This document shows positions 35,129 through 47,650 of a stretch of 64,000 nucleotides of DNA, in pieces (position 1 is the first letter of the stretch; each line of letters starts with the position of its first letter). The DNA lies in NCBI RefSeq assembly GCF_035582795.1, contig NC_134373.1:42515173-42579172 (forward strand). The letters are read 5' to 3'. A program made the translations under genes and the position numbers. This DNA comes from Mycteria americana (lineage: Eukaryota; Chordata; Aves; Ciconiiformes; Ciconiidae). The notes under the pieces were generated by a model. That model saw only the letters and a program-made list of their open reading frames with translations, was not told the origin of the DNA and did not search any database.

Positions 35129-38100
35129 CCACCATGAGAAATTCTTCTCTGGACTATTATTAACAGTGCTAACCAGCCGTAAGGAATCTGCCGTTGCTCC
35201 TATTGCTCGGCTCTGCAGTGCCGCTAGACAATAAGATAACCACTTCGTTACTGAAGTCAATAAAGTGACGTTTAATTGCAATAAGGAATGATATCATCAC
35301 AAATAATATCCTCTAACTCATTTAGTATTATGCGATTCTGTCCTAAGAGCAGTAGCCTCAGTGGTATAATTTGCGGGAGCTCATGAGCTAACATAAGCTT
35401 CTGCAAACTGAAGTCCTCCCACTGACACTCCCTCGGTGACATAAATGGGGATCTTACCTGAATAACTCACACCAAGGGCAGAACAAAAAGAAACAACCGG
35501 GAAAGTACAAATTATAAAACTGAAATTCAGCCCCTGGGAAATTATGTATTTTCTTCACCCTTAGATTACACAGCATTTTGAGCCCTGGGTATCACGCCAT
35601 CAGAATAGACGCTACAAGCCCTTAACTCGTCTTACGTTGAGGCGAGCCACGGTCCTTCTGCTCACCCCCATGCCAAGAGGGCTGTAGCTGCCCTCTGAGC
35701 CCCCGGTCCCTCCTCACTCACACGCACACACGTGGAGTACGGTCTCAGTCTCATGTACGGATCTTTTCATGTTGTCTCATTCATCTGTCAAAAATGACTC
35801 AGGCTTCTTGATGCGTTCTTTCCCTACAGTACGGGAGCAAGGGGGAGGACAACTTTATTCGCGAAATAGTTTTCATTTCAGTGAGTCTGGCAGACTTTCA
35901 GCTCATTTCCTTGAAAATGATTCCATGGGAGGCTAAACGACTGATGACTTCATGGGTCTTTTTATAAAGCGACATAATGACGGTGGACGGACAGAAACAG
36001 CTGCGGAATTACCCCGGCTATGGCAAAGATGCCCTGAGCACGGCGGCCTTCAGCAAGTCAACCGCTGCTGTGGCCTTGTAACTGGCAGCGACGAGGTGCA
36101 AAGCATGTGCTTGTGGCCGCAGGGCACGTTAGCATCGGTGCTGCATGGGAGACGCTGGTTTTCAGGGAAGGAGACAACTTATCTTGAATTTGGGAATGTC
36201 TCGTGACAGATCTTGCTATACTTGAGCACGTTCTCAGTGTACACTCATTAGGGTTATTGAAGGATGGGGTGGTTTAATGCAGTCATTCACTTCACAATCT
36301 GGAAATTAAGCCTAATGATCTAACACAGGCATGGGGTTACATCAAGTTCAAACACTTTCATTACGGTACATCATCTTTGGATTTAGCTGGTGCATGCTCC
36401 ACTTTCATCGGATTGCAAAGGACATGAATAAAAGCCTAAATATCAAGTCACTGGAAATCAAACAACTCTGGGACAATAATTGCCGTTCGATCAGCGGGGT
36501 GCAGGCAGCTCTGCAGCCCCCTCCTGCCTGTCATGAGGCTCGCAGCCAGTCTTGGGCTGGATTCGGACCGCAGCAGGTCGAGAGCGTTGGAAATACACTG
36601 TCAAGAATACCTTGCTGAAACCTACAGCGAAGATTCAAAAGCGATCTAGCTCTTGCAGAAGTGTTTTTAATCCACGGATTTCTGATCAACAAACATGGAA
36701 CAAATATTTTTGTTTGTTTAGTTTGTTGAATTTTTTTGGCTTTGACACTGAAAAGCAAGTAAATAATTCTCAGGTTTGAATGGAGTCATTCCTACAATGA
36801 AACTGTCTGTTGAAAGCTAGCAAAACCTGTCTGTTTAAAAACAACCCATCTCCCTCACCGTTTAAAAATATCAGAAAACATGTCGATTTCAAATTTACTA
36901 ACAAAAGACTTTTTTAAAAACGCAGAAACAAGATAGACTAAAGCAAGACTAAAGATAGACTTTCGCAAGCGACGTGCCTTCAGGATCTCCATCAGACTGT
37001 CAACAGTGACGTACATCTTCCAGTGAAGCCTCTGTTATTAGCCCAAGTTTTAAAAGATGTTTATCTAGTTGCCGGTGAAATCCATTGGAGTTAAGCAGCT
37101 ACTTATCATTAGGGACCTGGCCCCCAAATGCCTAATTCCCACATTGGCAACTTATTTTAGCACTATAATCTTTACCTTTCGGTGGTGACGGTGGTTTAAG
37201 GTGTTTCTCTCCTGGGCTGCTTATTGCGGACACCAAAGGTGATGCCTTGTTCTCTCCATGTGCCAGCACAACGGCCTGCGGGTTCGCGTGCTAGACCTGA
37301 CCGCTGGAATGACTCAGGTGACGGATGCTGCAGTGAGATGGGCGAGACAGAAGAGGTTCCCGGGTGGTAACTGAGGGCAGGGACACAAGCGGGGAGCAGC
37401 CGGGTGCAGAGGAAGCGTCACAGGCACGGCAGGAGGCCAGCGAAATCCCCGTGAAATTGCTGTGTGACTGTCTTCAATAAAACCTCATCCTAAGATATAA
37501 AAACTAACTTAGTAAGAGGTTACTGGTCTTTGAAACAGATCATTAAATTACTCCGTGACATTGTCAGCATTTATTTGGGCTAAGAGGTGACCGAGTTTTT
37601 AGCAGCACATTCAACTGATGATTTAGAGGAAAGATGATAGTCCACAAAAACACGATTGGCACAGGAGAGACCAGACAGGGATAATTCTGTTTTTGCAATA
37701 CAGAGCCAGATGAGATCCATTAGGCTCCAGCTCTAGAGTGAAACCCAGGAGCTTTTAAACTCAGTTACAACAACCCGAGCATGAGCAGGATTTCCACCCC
37801 AAATGCTTAACAGAAAGACGACAAGCTGAAAATGCAGCTGAACTGAAGAACAAGCCCATGCAACTCAAAGCTTAAGTTTTAATAGCTTAAGATAGGAGTT
37901 TGGGGAAGTTAATTGTGCTTTAACTTTCATTCATGTAAAATCAGAATAAACGGGTTTTATACATGAATACCTGAAGGACTAAAAAACTAGTTTTGTTTAG
38001 TGTCAAGCTGAATAAATTTGAAATTCAGTTATAATCTTTACTCCAGATGATAAAAATATTGGCTGCTGCAGCTGCTTCCTTAAGACAACAGCTCTAAAAG

Positions 38101-40679
38101 CATCATTTTCTAAGGGAAGACCAGTAGCCGTCGCTTTATGGTCTTAAAAGTATTCCAGGCATAGAAACACCCTATTTCTGTGAAACCACAGGCTCCAATC
38201 CCGGCAGAGGTTCAAAGCAACTCTTCTTTTAGGCACAGGTGAGGTTGAGCACCACACAGCCCAAATTCACGGGCGATATCTGCGTGGGGGAGCAGCTGCT
38301 GCGCTGTAGGACAGAGCTGCTCCTACAGCGAGGGGCCGGCGATGGGCTGGCAGGAACCTCACCAAGCTTAACGGAGCCAAACGCGATGTCCTGCCCGAGC
38401 GATGCCCCAGGGTGAGGACTAGCAAGAGACCCGCGCTTCCCTCCATCCGGCGGAGGGCAGGGGCCGCATCCTGCGACAGCAGCCTGAGCGGCTGAAATCT
38501 CAAAGTTTTTCGGACTCAGAAGCAGGAAAAACTGCGCCGTTGTCCCCCGGCAGTAGGCAGAGCTGCCGGAACAGGCACGACCCTGCACTACCAGCACTGG
38601 GGTTGGTTCCTTCGGAACACCCTCAGGGAGCAATAAATTGCAAAGCAAATAAAGTACTTTCTCAAGAGAAGCAGTAACCTCCTTTCCCAAACTGCTGCAG
38701 CGCTTCCCTCGTTACATAAGTCAATAAATTAAGGAGCACGGCGAGCGTGAAACTGTTCCTTACCTAGCACTCGACGGAGGGAACGAATGCAGCATGGAGC
38801 TGCCGGGAGCCCCTTCCCTCGCCGCCACAGGACTGCCGAGCCCCTCTGCCCCACTGCTTGCAAAAGGGGGTCCGCAGTGTTCTCCTGCAGAAGCCATTGG
38901 TGAGCTAAAAATGTCAAATTAAAACATCAAAATTAAAATTAAAAAATGTCAAATTAAAACAATATTCTTTTTAATATTTTCCCACGTTTAATAATGGATG
39001 CTTCCAGTTATTGCTCTTTTAGTGCAGCTGCAACTGCTTCCCCCCGCCCAGGTCCTTGCAATCTGCTGTTCCCTCTGTGATGTCTTTGATATACTGAGTT
39101 TATGCATCACCTTTCCTTTTAATATACTGGACTGATGATTCAGCTTATCCATCGACTTGACTCAAAAAACAAGCTTCAGCCTATTACCAATGACTGCAGC
39201 AAAGATCTAGATTTATGGATTTGTTGCATGGCTTAAAGTTAGCAAGACTTTCCTAATGCAGGCGATAGGCATGTTAAGACAAATTTTATTTTTATTTTAA
39301 ACGGTAGAATTTTAAGACTCCTAATCCATTGCTCCTTGTTTCTTTTCATGCTGCGTTGCCTTCAGAGAAGATTTCTGAGGCTGGTGTCCGGTGGGGCTGA
39401 GGCAGCAGCTGTCCGTGGCAGTGGGCTCTCCCGTTGATGCTAGGGCAGAGCACCAGTGGCACGCAGGCAGCCACCGCGTTAGCCGTGACACGGTGTTACA
39501 GCTCTTGTCTCATGAGCTCATCTCACGTTTAATGGAGAACGCGGCCTTTGACTCCAGCTCCAGAGCCATCGGCTTGTACTTGCACTTCATGCACAGCAGC
39601 ACCTCATCATAAAACCCGCAGCGACGCTCGGTTTCATCAGTTTGCTTTCTACTTGATTGCAGTTTGCAACAGGCTTAGCAGTAAGACTTTGCTAAACCCT
39701 AAATCCTGTGAACAATGCAGCGGTGCAAGAAACTAACCGCTGCAAAGATATAGGGGTTCTAACCCTTCTGACAGAGGCCACACTATTAAAAATCACATTA
39801 AATCAGCATCAGACCTACTCCTGGATCCCCAGGGCTGGGACAGGACGAAGCCCGGCCGGCTCCCGCCCAAGGGCAGCGCCGAGGAGCACGTGCTGAGGCA
39901 CAGCAACACGCAAGCTGCTGCCGGGAGAAGCCTGGTGCACGGTGCAAGGGCTGGTTTGTCGGGAAGAGAACAGGGAGGGCTCTGGGACGAGTCTGGATTT
40001 GGTTTAAACGCAGAATCAAACACCAAGGCTTTATGGTGGATTCAGTCAAAACACTGTATTTGGATCTCCATTTTTGAGACAATTCTCAGACTCTGCCCCT
40101 GGTTTGGTCGCAAGAACTAAATCACCATTTAGTGACGTTTTATTAGTGTGGGTTTGCACGGTGAGAACTGACCAAGCCACTTAAGACACAGGTGTCCATC
40201 ACCTGCAGCTACATCACCTCCTTAAACACCACCCCCAGCCTAAACCGAGGGGACCAGGGCTTTCCTAGGGACTCGGACAGGCGCAGCCCTCCCAAGCCGA
40301 GCATGAGCGAGTTTTCCTCCCAGCATCGCTTGGCCTCCACCCTGGGGACCAGCTGCTCCGGACTTCCGACAGCGGGACCGCACTCGGCACGCTTTGTTGT
40401 ACCACTTGCAACGCACCGCTCTCATCCCAGACACTTTCTGCTTTTCCCTCTGAAGGACCTAGTTACTAAGGAAACCAACAGCATTCGCCCAGGCGAGGCT
40501 TCGTAACAGTTAATTGCAAAGGAAAGTAAGTTTATACGTGCCACAGTTTGGGAAATAAGGCAGTTTATGTGACACATCCTACCCACACAGATGGTATGAC
40601 TCAAAACTGCATCTCCTGTAATCTGGTCCTATTTTTCCCCCATTCTCCTCTGCAGAAGAGGGGATCTGTTCAGACAGGC

Positions 40680-40930
40680 TCGCACACAAGGACACGGAGT
40701 GACAACCTGGCAGCTCGGGAACGCGCGCACCCCCGGCAGCGCTGGGGAGGGGTCCGCTCCCGCCGCAGGGTCCCCCCGGGCAGGGCACGCAGTGCGGCTC
40801 TCCGGGTCTCCGGGTCAGCTCCCTGCTGCAACGCGGCTCCGCTCGCAGCGGGACAAGCAGCAGCCACCACTCGCGCTGCCCCATTTCCACGGCTTCTCGG
40901 GAGTCCTCCATCCCTCACCCCTACCCCCAA
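40680..40930. other. Intergenic CpG-rich patch
   Basis: A local GC- and CpG-dense segment of about 250 bp, resembling a small orphan CpG island. Open frames run through both strands (e.g. 40,548-40,955 plus, 40,670-40,951 minus) without similarity to known proteins. It could be a distal promoter, an enhancer or the start of an unannotated non-coding transcript; no signal decides. Confidence 0.4.
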
Positions 40931-43900
40931 AATAGTCACTGCAAGCCTCACCTAAACAACGGGGCTTGTCCCAGGGCTTTTTCCGTAATTCCACCAAATT
41001 CACGCTAATGGTTTCTTATGCCTGTGAACCCTGGGAAAGAGAAACCTGAAGCAAATGCAGGTATTTTGCTGGGCAAAGGTAAGGCTTTTTAAAATAAAAC
41101 CAGGATTTTGAAATTTCACACCTACATAGGATTTCCTTCCCCTCCTAACAGGCCACGCAGCTTCGCGCTTTGGGTTCCTCACTACGGGTGGGTGAATTAA
41201 TGCAAGTATTCAGATCTTGTTTCTGTTGAAGTCTGTGATGATCCGTATCATGCCAATGACTTCAGCCCACGCTCTTTACCCAGTAACCTCCTTACATCAA
41301 GGACAGCCTCTGCTGGGTCCCCAGTTTGCCACTGCTGGTTTCAGCTGTTAACATTCCCTGTTGTAGGCTGATAAATAGGATGCTGCCATAAAAAAGGCCA
41401 CAGGCTTTCTAAGCCACCCGCCAGCACAGGGTCTCGCTCCCAGAGCTTGTCTGGCCTCATCAGTGTAACTGGACTGTTGTATTGTGATTAGACATTAGAA
41501 CATTGGGCTAACGCATTCCTGGCTCCACATAACAAAGTTCTTTCTTGTTTGCCCAAAACAAGATGCTGAGTGCAATGCTACGCTGGAGTGGGGCCACTCA
41601 GCCTGTGCCTCAGTTTAGCAGCAAGCCACTATCTGGGCATAGCCATCATCTAAATTAATCGAAATTATACTGTATATGCAAGCAGGCTCGAGTGCTAAGC
41701 CAGCACTAGTGCCAGAAAGGAACACCGACCCCCCAACGTCTCCAGCTCTTTCAGTCCCACCTCTGTCCTGCCCTCTTTCTGCTCCTCACCACCTATTCCC
41801 ACCCCTTGCCAGTGCCAAAAAAAGCTGTTTGAGCAGTCTGAACCACGCTGATTTAGCTATAAGTTATTCAGAAGGTTACAAATAAAAGTAGTTTTATCAC
41901 AACTAGGCCCCCAAGCCCCACGCAAGCGTTCGTGGTGCTGCAAGGGAGTGAGAGGGGAAGGGGATTTCTTTTGGTGGCAGCGCAGGCTTGAAGTGTGTGA
42001 TCACCTTGGACGTAGCAAAATTCCCTTTAAAAAAAAAAAAAAAAAGCTTTTAGTTTGAAGTATTTTCTAATAAAAAGGAGGATCCTGCCCCCATCTGGCC
42101 TCCCTGGAAGGAAGCAGCCCAAGGTGGAGCTGGAGCAAGAAATCCTTCGCAGCGGCTTCAAGAAGGGAGTGCCGGGCTGGATGCGAACGCTGGCTCCCGA
42201 GCCGCTCTCCGTGCGCATAAACGGGCAATAATTCAGGTTTGGGATCAAGGTTTGACTGGCAGAAAAGCGGAGATAATTATAATCTTTCTGGAGCAGCTCC
42301 AGTCATGCTATCGTTTGTTTGTGGGGTGCAGATGGGTCCAACTGTGCCGTGCGAACAGGAATATATAGGCTTCACCATCTGCTGCCGCTGTGGGAAGGGA
42401 ACCATAGTCCCCTCAGTAAATCTGTGCCCACTGCCAAAAACCAGAAAAACAATAGTTTTATTCACTTTGCCTCTATAAATCTCTACTACATCTCATAGTC
42501 TGTGTTACACTTCCCAGCAGAAACGGCTTTTGAAAAGATTACTGGGCCTGCAAAGCTGAGCTGTCTCTCCCCGAGGGCCGCGAGGAGGAAGGGGGAGGAG
42601 AAACCCATTGGTCAAAATCCAGAGGGACCTCTTGCTTTCAGAAAAACAGAAATAAGGTTTAATTTTAAATCTCAAATTAGCTGAAGCCCGGATACCCTCC
42701 CAATGCCACCCCCCTCTCCCTGCCCCAGCCGCCCTCCGTCCTGCACCTCTCACTCCTTTGCTGGGCTCAGCACGAAATAGTGGCTGTCGCTGCTGCCTGG
42801 CAGCAAAAATCCCATGTAAGAATGGGATTTTCCCACCTTACGTCAGTTAAGAGCCACCTAACTTACCAATACACACATTTTTTGCATTATCCCGGGATTC
42901 TCCTTAAGTACACCAGGAAAGGTAAGAATTAATGGTCTAAACACATGGTGGAAAAACTGTTCTGCCTGGCTTCAGGCCTCTTGTGTCCATAGGATGGCAA
43001 AGAGGGGCTTGTTCCTCTCTGCAGGAGTTTACCTTTAAGGAATAGTCCGCCACTGATAAAAATAGTTCATCAGCACACAGATCATTAAAGGATTCTTTGT
43101 ACAAGACATCCGGAGGGCAAGCGATGCTGGGATTCGCCAGCCACAACTGGACTTGGGTTGCTGCTGCCAGAACCAGAAAAAACCCCAAACAGATCTCCTG
43201 TCAAAAACGTCCGCATGGGACCACCTGGAGGCCACTTTATCTCCACATATTGCATACATTAACAAAGGAATACAAAACGGTAACTTAAAAAAACCCACAG
43301 TTACTCTACAACTGTGCACTTGAGAGTTTCTGTCTGCAGTGGATGAAAAGCGTCAGAGCTAGCAGCTAAATGCATTTTGTGTAAAACCAGCTGGTTTAAG
43401 TAGCCATTTTGTCTCTTGCACAAATAGCATGGGTTCATACTCTGTGCCGAGGTCCAGAGGTGACCAGTAGAACGTAGCTGTGTGGAGGAGGAAGGTATAT
43501 GGATTTCCGAGGTCTTATTGGTCTTAAATTATTATTATCAACTCACACCACACAGCAGGCAAACGGTTACCAACGAGAAACCTCACCCAGTGCAGCAAAG
43601 ACCCTCCACGACCGAGCAACGCGTGGAGGAACCGTGCTACAGGCTCCTTCGTGGCATCTTGCACAGCCCTAGTCATGAACAAGTACGGGCACGATACAGG
43701 GAGCGGTGACTCTTTATTACTTTATTACCTCACAGCAGTTTTGATTTCTCTCTTATGCACCTGGCTGACGCATGCAAAAGCTGCTCTGTGGAGAGAGAAA
43801 ATTTACTGTTAAACAATGTGCTTTGGAAAGCAGCTTTCCCTTATTATGCTAACATGTTCTTAAGAAACTAATTGTTCTCCTCACTTTCTTTCTTGAGACA

Positions 43901-44481
43901 TGTTTTACGAAAGTCTGGATGAAAAACAAGATATTTAAAGTTCTTATGAAGATCTGTCTCTCAAGTAAAGCTCAAGACTTTCCTTCATTTATCACCTAGC
44001 CTGCTATTCACTGCAGCGTAAATAGCACAGCCCCTTTGGCATCTCGGAGCAAAACAGATTCGACACGTGGCCGGTTCACTACTGACACAAGCCTACTGCT
44101 TATAGGAACACGCTACCGACAACGGCAACCTGTACTCCAGTATGTTGTCAAATATATTTAAAGCCTTTCAAAAAAAAAAAAATAAACACTTCTCCACCAA
44201 CAAAGCAATTGGATTATTTGTTGCTTAGTACACTGCGTACAGCTGAGTGTTTCCTAAAAGCACAAGAAAATCCGTATCGCAGCAGTAAGGGAAGTCTTAC
44301 GGACTTGCACAGCCTGACGTGGTGCAAGCCCAACGCTCCCCAGGCCGGCATCCCCCCGGCCAACCTCGCACCAGGATGAGACCATGCGCCCAAGGCTTAA
44401 AAACAATGCTCATCTACTACTGCAAACGGCAGCAGCTACCCTGGCAAAAGATATTATGCTAAACAAATTCAAAATTATTGT

Positions 44482-44507
44482 GTTATATATATATATATAT
44501 ATATATC
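44482..44507. repeat. (TA)n microsatellite
   Basis: About 12 uninterrupted TA dinucleotides in AT-rich DNA downstream of ARL5A. Likely length-variable. Confidence 0.9.
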
Positions 44508-44751
44508 ACCTTGAAAGACAAGTTGTCAAGCGTACTCTGAAAATGGCATGGTGAGTCTAAAATGAAGAAATTATCCGGCCAACTTAATACAAACAGTTAG
44601 GTTTATTAGTTGTTTACACAGCTCTAATATGCATCCGTTAATTCATGTTTCAAAGCCATACATACAGGTAGTGACAGGGTGTCTGTTAGGATTCAACAGT
44701 ACAAGGACCCCAGAAACAAGTCTTCAACAGGACCGGCATTTGTACTAAATC

Positions 44752-44757
44752 TTTATT
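44752..44757 (-). terminator. Candidate ARL5A poly(A) signal
   Basis: The minus strand reads TTGTACATAAATAAAG. This combines a canonical AATAAA hexamer with an upstream UGUA element and a G/T-rich stretch 20-50 bases downstream. It would give a 3' UTR of about 7.9 kb. Other minus-strand AATAAA sites at 46,876-46,881, 47,247-47,252, 48,996-49,001, 44,602-44,607 and 43,713-43,726 are alternatives. Confidence 0.4.
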
Positions 44758-47617
44758 TATGTACAAAAACTTTAGACAATTGTCATCATTACTATTCCAT
44801 GATCTGCATCTCTTTGCATGACCCCAATAGTTTGCTGACATATATATACACACATACATATTTGAAGAAGAAAAAAAAAAAAAAAGCCTTCCAATTCTGA
44901 AGAATCAGGGACAAAAAGCAAGACAGTACAAAAAAGTTAATAACAAGAATTAACTCTGAAGACGTTAACTATTCTGCAGTTTTGCATCTAATTCAACCTC
45001 ACATTGAAGAACCATATTCAGAGAGAATAAATCAACGTAGACTGTGCAACAAAAGAGTAATGACACGACCTGTAATTTTAAAAGTGGTAATAGGATCAAA
45101 AAAGTACTGTATATGTTTTAATTTAAAAAAAAAAACAAAAACAAACAACTGAAGAGAAGACAGCAGTCTGTAACCTTCATACAGTCAAGAAAAAAAGCCA
45201 AAAATAGCAGCATTTTCTGTTAAAAAGCCTATTTACAGTTTCATATACCAGACGTAAATGCCTAAGCCAAGGCTCGCTTCAGCAGGTCTGCTCTACCCAA
45301 GATACTCGGTTGTTGGATGCAGAAGTAAAATGGTCAGAGTTTGGCCATGGCAAACATTTTTCTTGTGCGCAGTTAAAAAGAATAAAGGTATTTAATGCTT
45401 AAAACATACTGGAATAAAAACCTTCGGAAATACTTATTTTGTGGTGATCTATCGGCTAAGGTTAGACAGCGTCAAGGGCAAGCGAGGCAGGCAACAGGCC
45501 CGTGGGCCAAGGAATGAACAGTTCAGAGGAAGCCTGGACTAAACCAGACGAAAATAAGCATGTGATAATGGTGTCTTTTTTTTTTTTTTTAATCACCTTA
45601 TATTTAATTGGATTCAAAAGGAAACCAAGAGCAGTTTTCAGAAAAGTCCTAGCAAAATCAGGGAATAACGGAGTTAAGAGGAAAAGAAGCAGGCAGGAGG
45701 CAGCCCAGGAGCGGGCACGGCTTTGCCGGTAGCTCACCGTTCCTTCACCCTCCGGCACAAAACGCCCGGCGGAGGAGTACAGCAGCGTGCAACACGGACA
45801 CGCCGGCCGGCGTCAGGGAGGAGCTGGAGACAAAGCCCACCCAAACGGGGAGAGCGTGTCACGAGGGGAATGGCTTCAGCTAGACACACAGCTGGCATCG
45901 GAGGCAGAAGGATAAAGAGTCGGGAAAGCATTTTGCCATCTACTACACCATCATAACAGAGGGGTGGATGCCTTTACTTATTCCTCAAAACTCAGTTAAC
46001 GACATCATCTGCCGACGCATTACTTAACGGGAAAGTTATTCTACAACAAGATCACCACATGGATACCAATATTGGCAGGTAGAAATAAAGCAACAAGGCC
46101 AAAATTAACACACGTGGAACACGACTGTTGGGGTTGCAGAGCCGACCAGCGACATACCTTTAGTACAGTACCACGATAATCTTACTTCTTAACCCAGCTT
46201 TGGTTTCATCTCTTTTGCTTTCTAAGAAGTTAGCTGCAATCCCCCACCACTCCCAAGGCTGCAAATACCAGCGTGCGGTATGTGAACAGGCAGGAGCGGC
46301 GCACCACTGCAATTTATCATGTTCTATAGACATAAACAAGCATTTCCCCATTAATTTTAATTCTATTTAAAACCAGCCAACACATACTTCTTACCAAACT
46401 TGTCCCAAATGCCAGTCTCCCAAAACAAACCCCGTCATCACAGGTTTGGCAGAACAGCGCATTTCACCCCAATAACACCCAGACAACCCCATACGCTAGG
46501 TCAGAAATCGTATCTTTGCTTGAAAAGCTTCACCACAACACACACACACAAAAGATTTAATGCAAACAGTAAAATTTTGACAAGGGCTTTCATCTTAAAA
46601 TAATAAATACTGGTAGTTTTTCAAGAATTAGCAGTTCTGAAGTTATCTATAAATGTGTATGTATGCTTGTACACAGCTCCCCCCCAGCAATTCTAGACCA
46701 AATTTGTGTTTCACCTCTTCAACAAAAATTAAAAGAACTGAATGAGTTCCCTTCAACTAAAGGAAAATCAGATTTTAAAAGCCAGGAAGGACGGAAAGAG
46801 GTAAGGGAGAAACAATCCAAGGACTGTTCTGATAAAATTTCAGGAAAAAGTTACTTAATAGAATCATAACTGAACTTTATTATAATAAATAGCTTTATAA
46901 AGAGTTTTAGCTAAATTACTTTAATAAACATGCTTAAATTTCAGACACAGAAGCGCTCAAGCCAGGAAATGCAGCCCTCGCAAGTCTCTGTATTAATTTG
47001 AAGCAGTAATTTTGTATGTTCTGGAATGAAATTTTATTGCAGTATCATGTTAGCCACATACTTTATGCATTTCTTTCTGAAAGAAGACAAACTTTTTTGA
47101 AAGAGGAGTACAAAATACAAGTGATCAAAAGTAATATGACCCTGGTCATATGATTAATGCTTGTACATAGGGACTTTGCCTTTGTAACAAAGAGACAGGT
47201 AATATACTATAATGTAACTACATCATCAGTATACTAATCTGAGAAGTTTATTTTCTACTCAAAGAATTAGGGGTTTAGTGTTGGAGGCAAGCATTACAAT
47301 CCCGTATTTGGGAGAGCCTAGGGACAAAGAGCTCGGTGCCCTCGGCCGCCGGCCCACCGCTCCCGGAGAGCCAGAAGGGCAGACGCGGACCTCGAGCAGC
47401 ACGTACCGGCCGAGTACAGGACTGTGGCTACAGGATTAAAGGCTGTGAAAGAGAAGGTAGTCAGAAAGTTGCGGACGTGTTGAAAACATTCATGACAACA
47501 TAATACAGACACAGTTTAAACTGGATCGGTTACCGTTCCTCTATCATACACTACCAATTCTTCAATGTATTAGCCATACAAGTGCTCAGGCTTTCCAATC
47601 TGATGTTTTGTTTGGGT

Positions 47618-47650
47618 TTTTTTTTTTTTTTCTTTTTTTTTCTTTTTTAC
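47618..47650. repeat. Poly-T tract with single interruptions
   Basis: A run of thymines broken by single C residues. On the minus strand it is a poly-A tract and could be the tail of a decayed retrotransposed sequence, but nothing recognisable precedes it. Confidence 0.8.

Larger units (their letters stand above)
33266..43700. other. Intergenic DNA between NEB and ARL5A
   Basis: No supported coding gene. A 20-bp tandem duplication containing AGGTCATTAACACAACA lies at 35,089-35,128. A 22-bp AT-rich repeat (AAAATGTCAAATTAAAAC) recurs at 38,907-38,961. CpG-enriched patches occur at about 38,270-38,620, 39,820-39,960 and 40,680-40,930, where overlapping open frames appear on both strands because of high GC. 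A poly-A run lies at 42,030-42,046. I recognise no protein family, RNA gene or mobile element in the rest. Confidence 0.55.

Noticed and set aside
38229-38690. 153-codon minus-strand frame
   Set aside because: Composition-driven frame in a GC-rich intergenic patch, overlapped by another frame on the same strand; no recognisable domain.
40548-40955. 135-codon plus-strand frame in intergenic DNA
   Set aside because: Lies in a CpG-rich patch with equally long frames on the opposite strand; no family resemblance or splice context.
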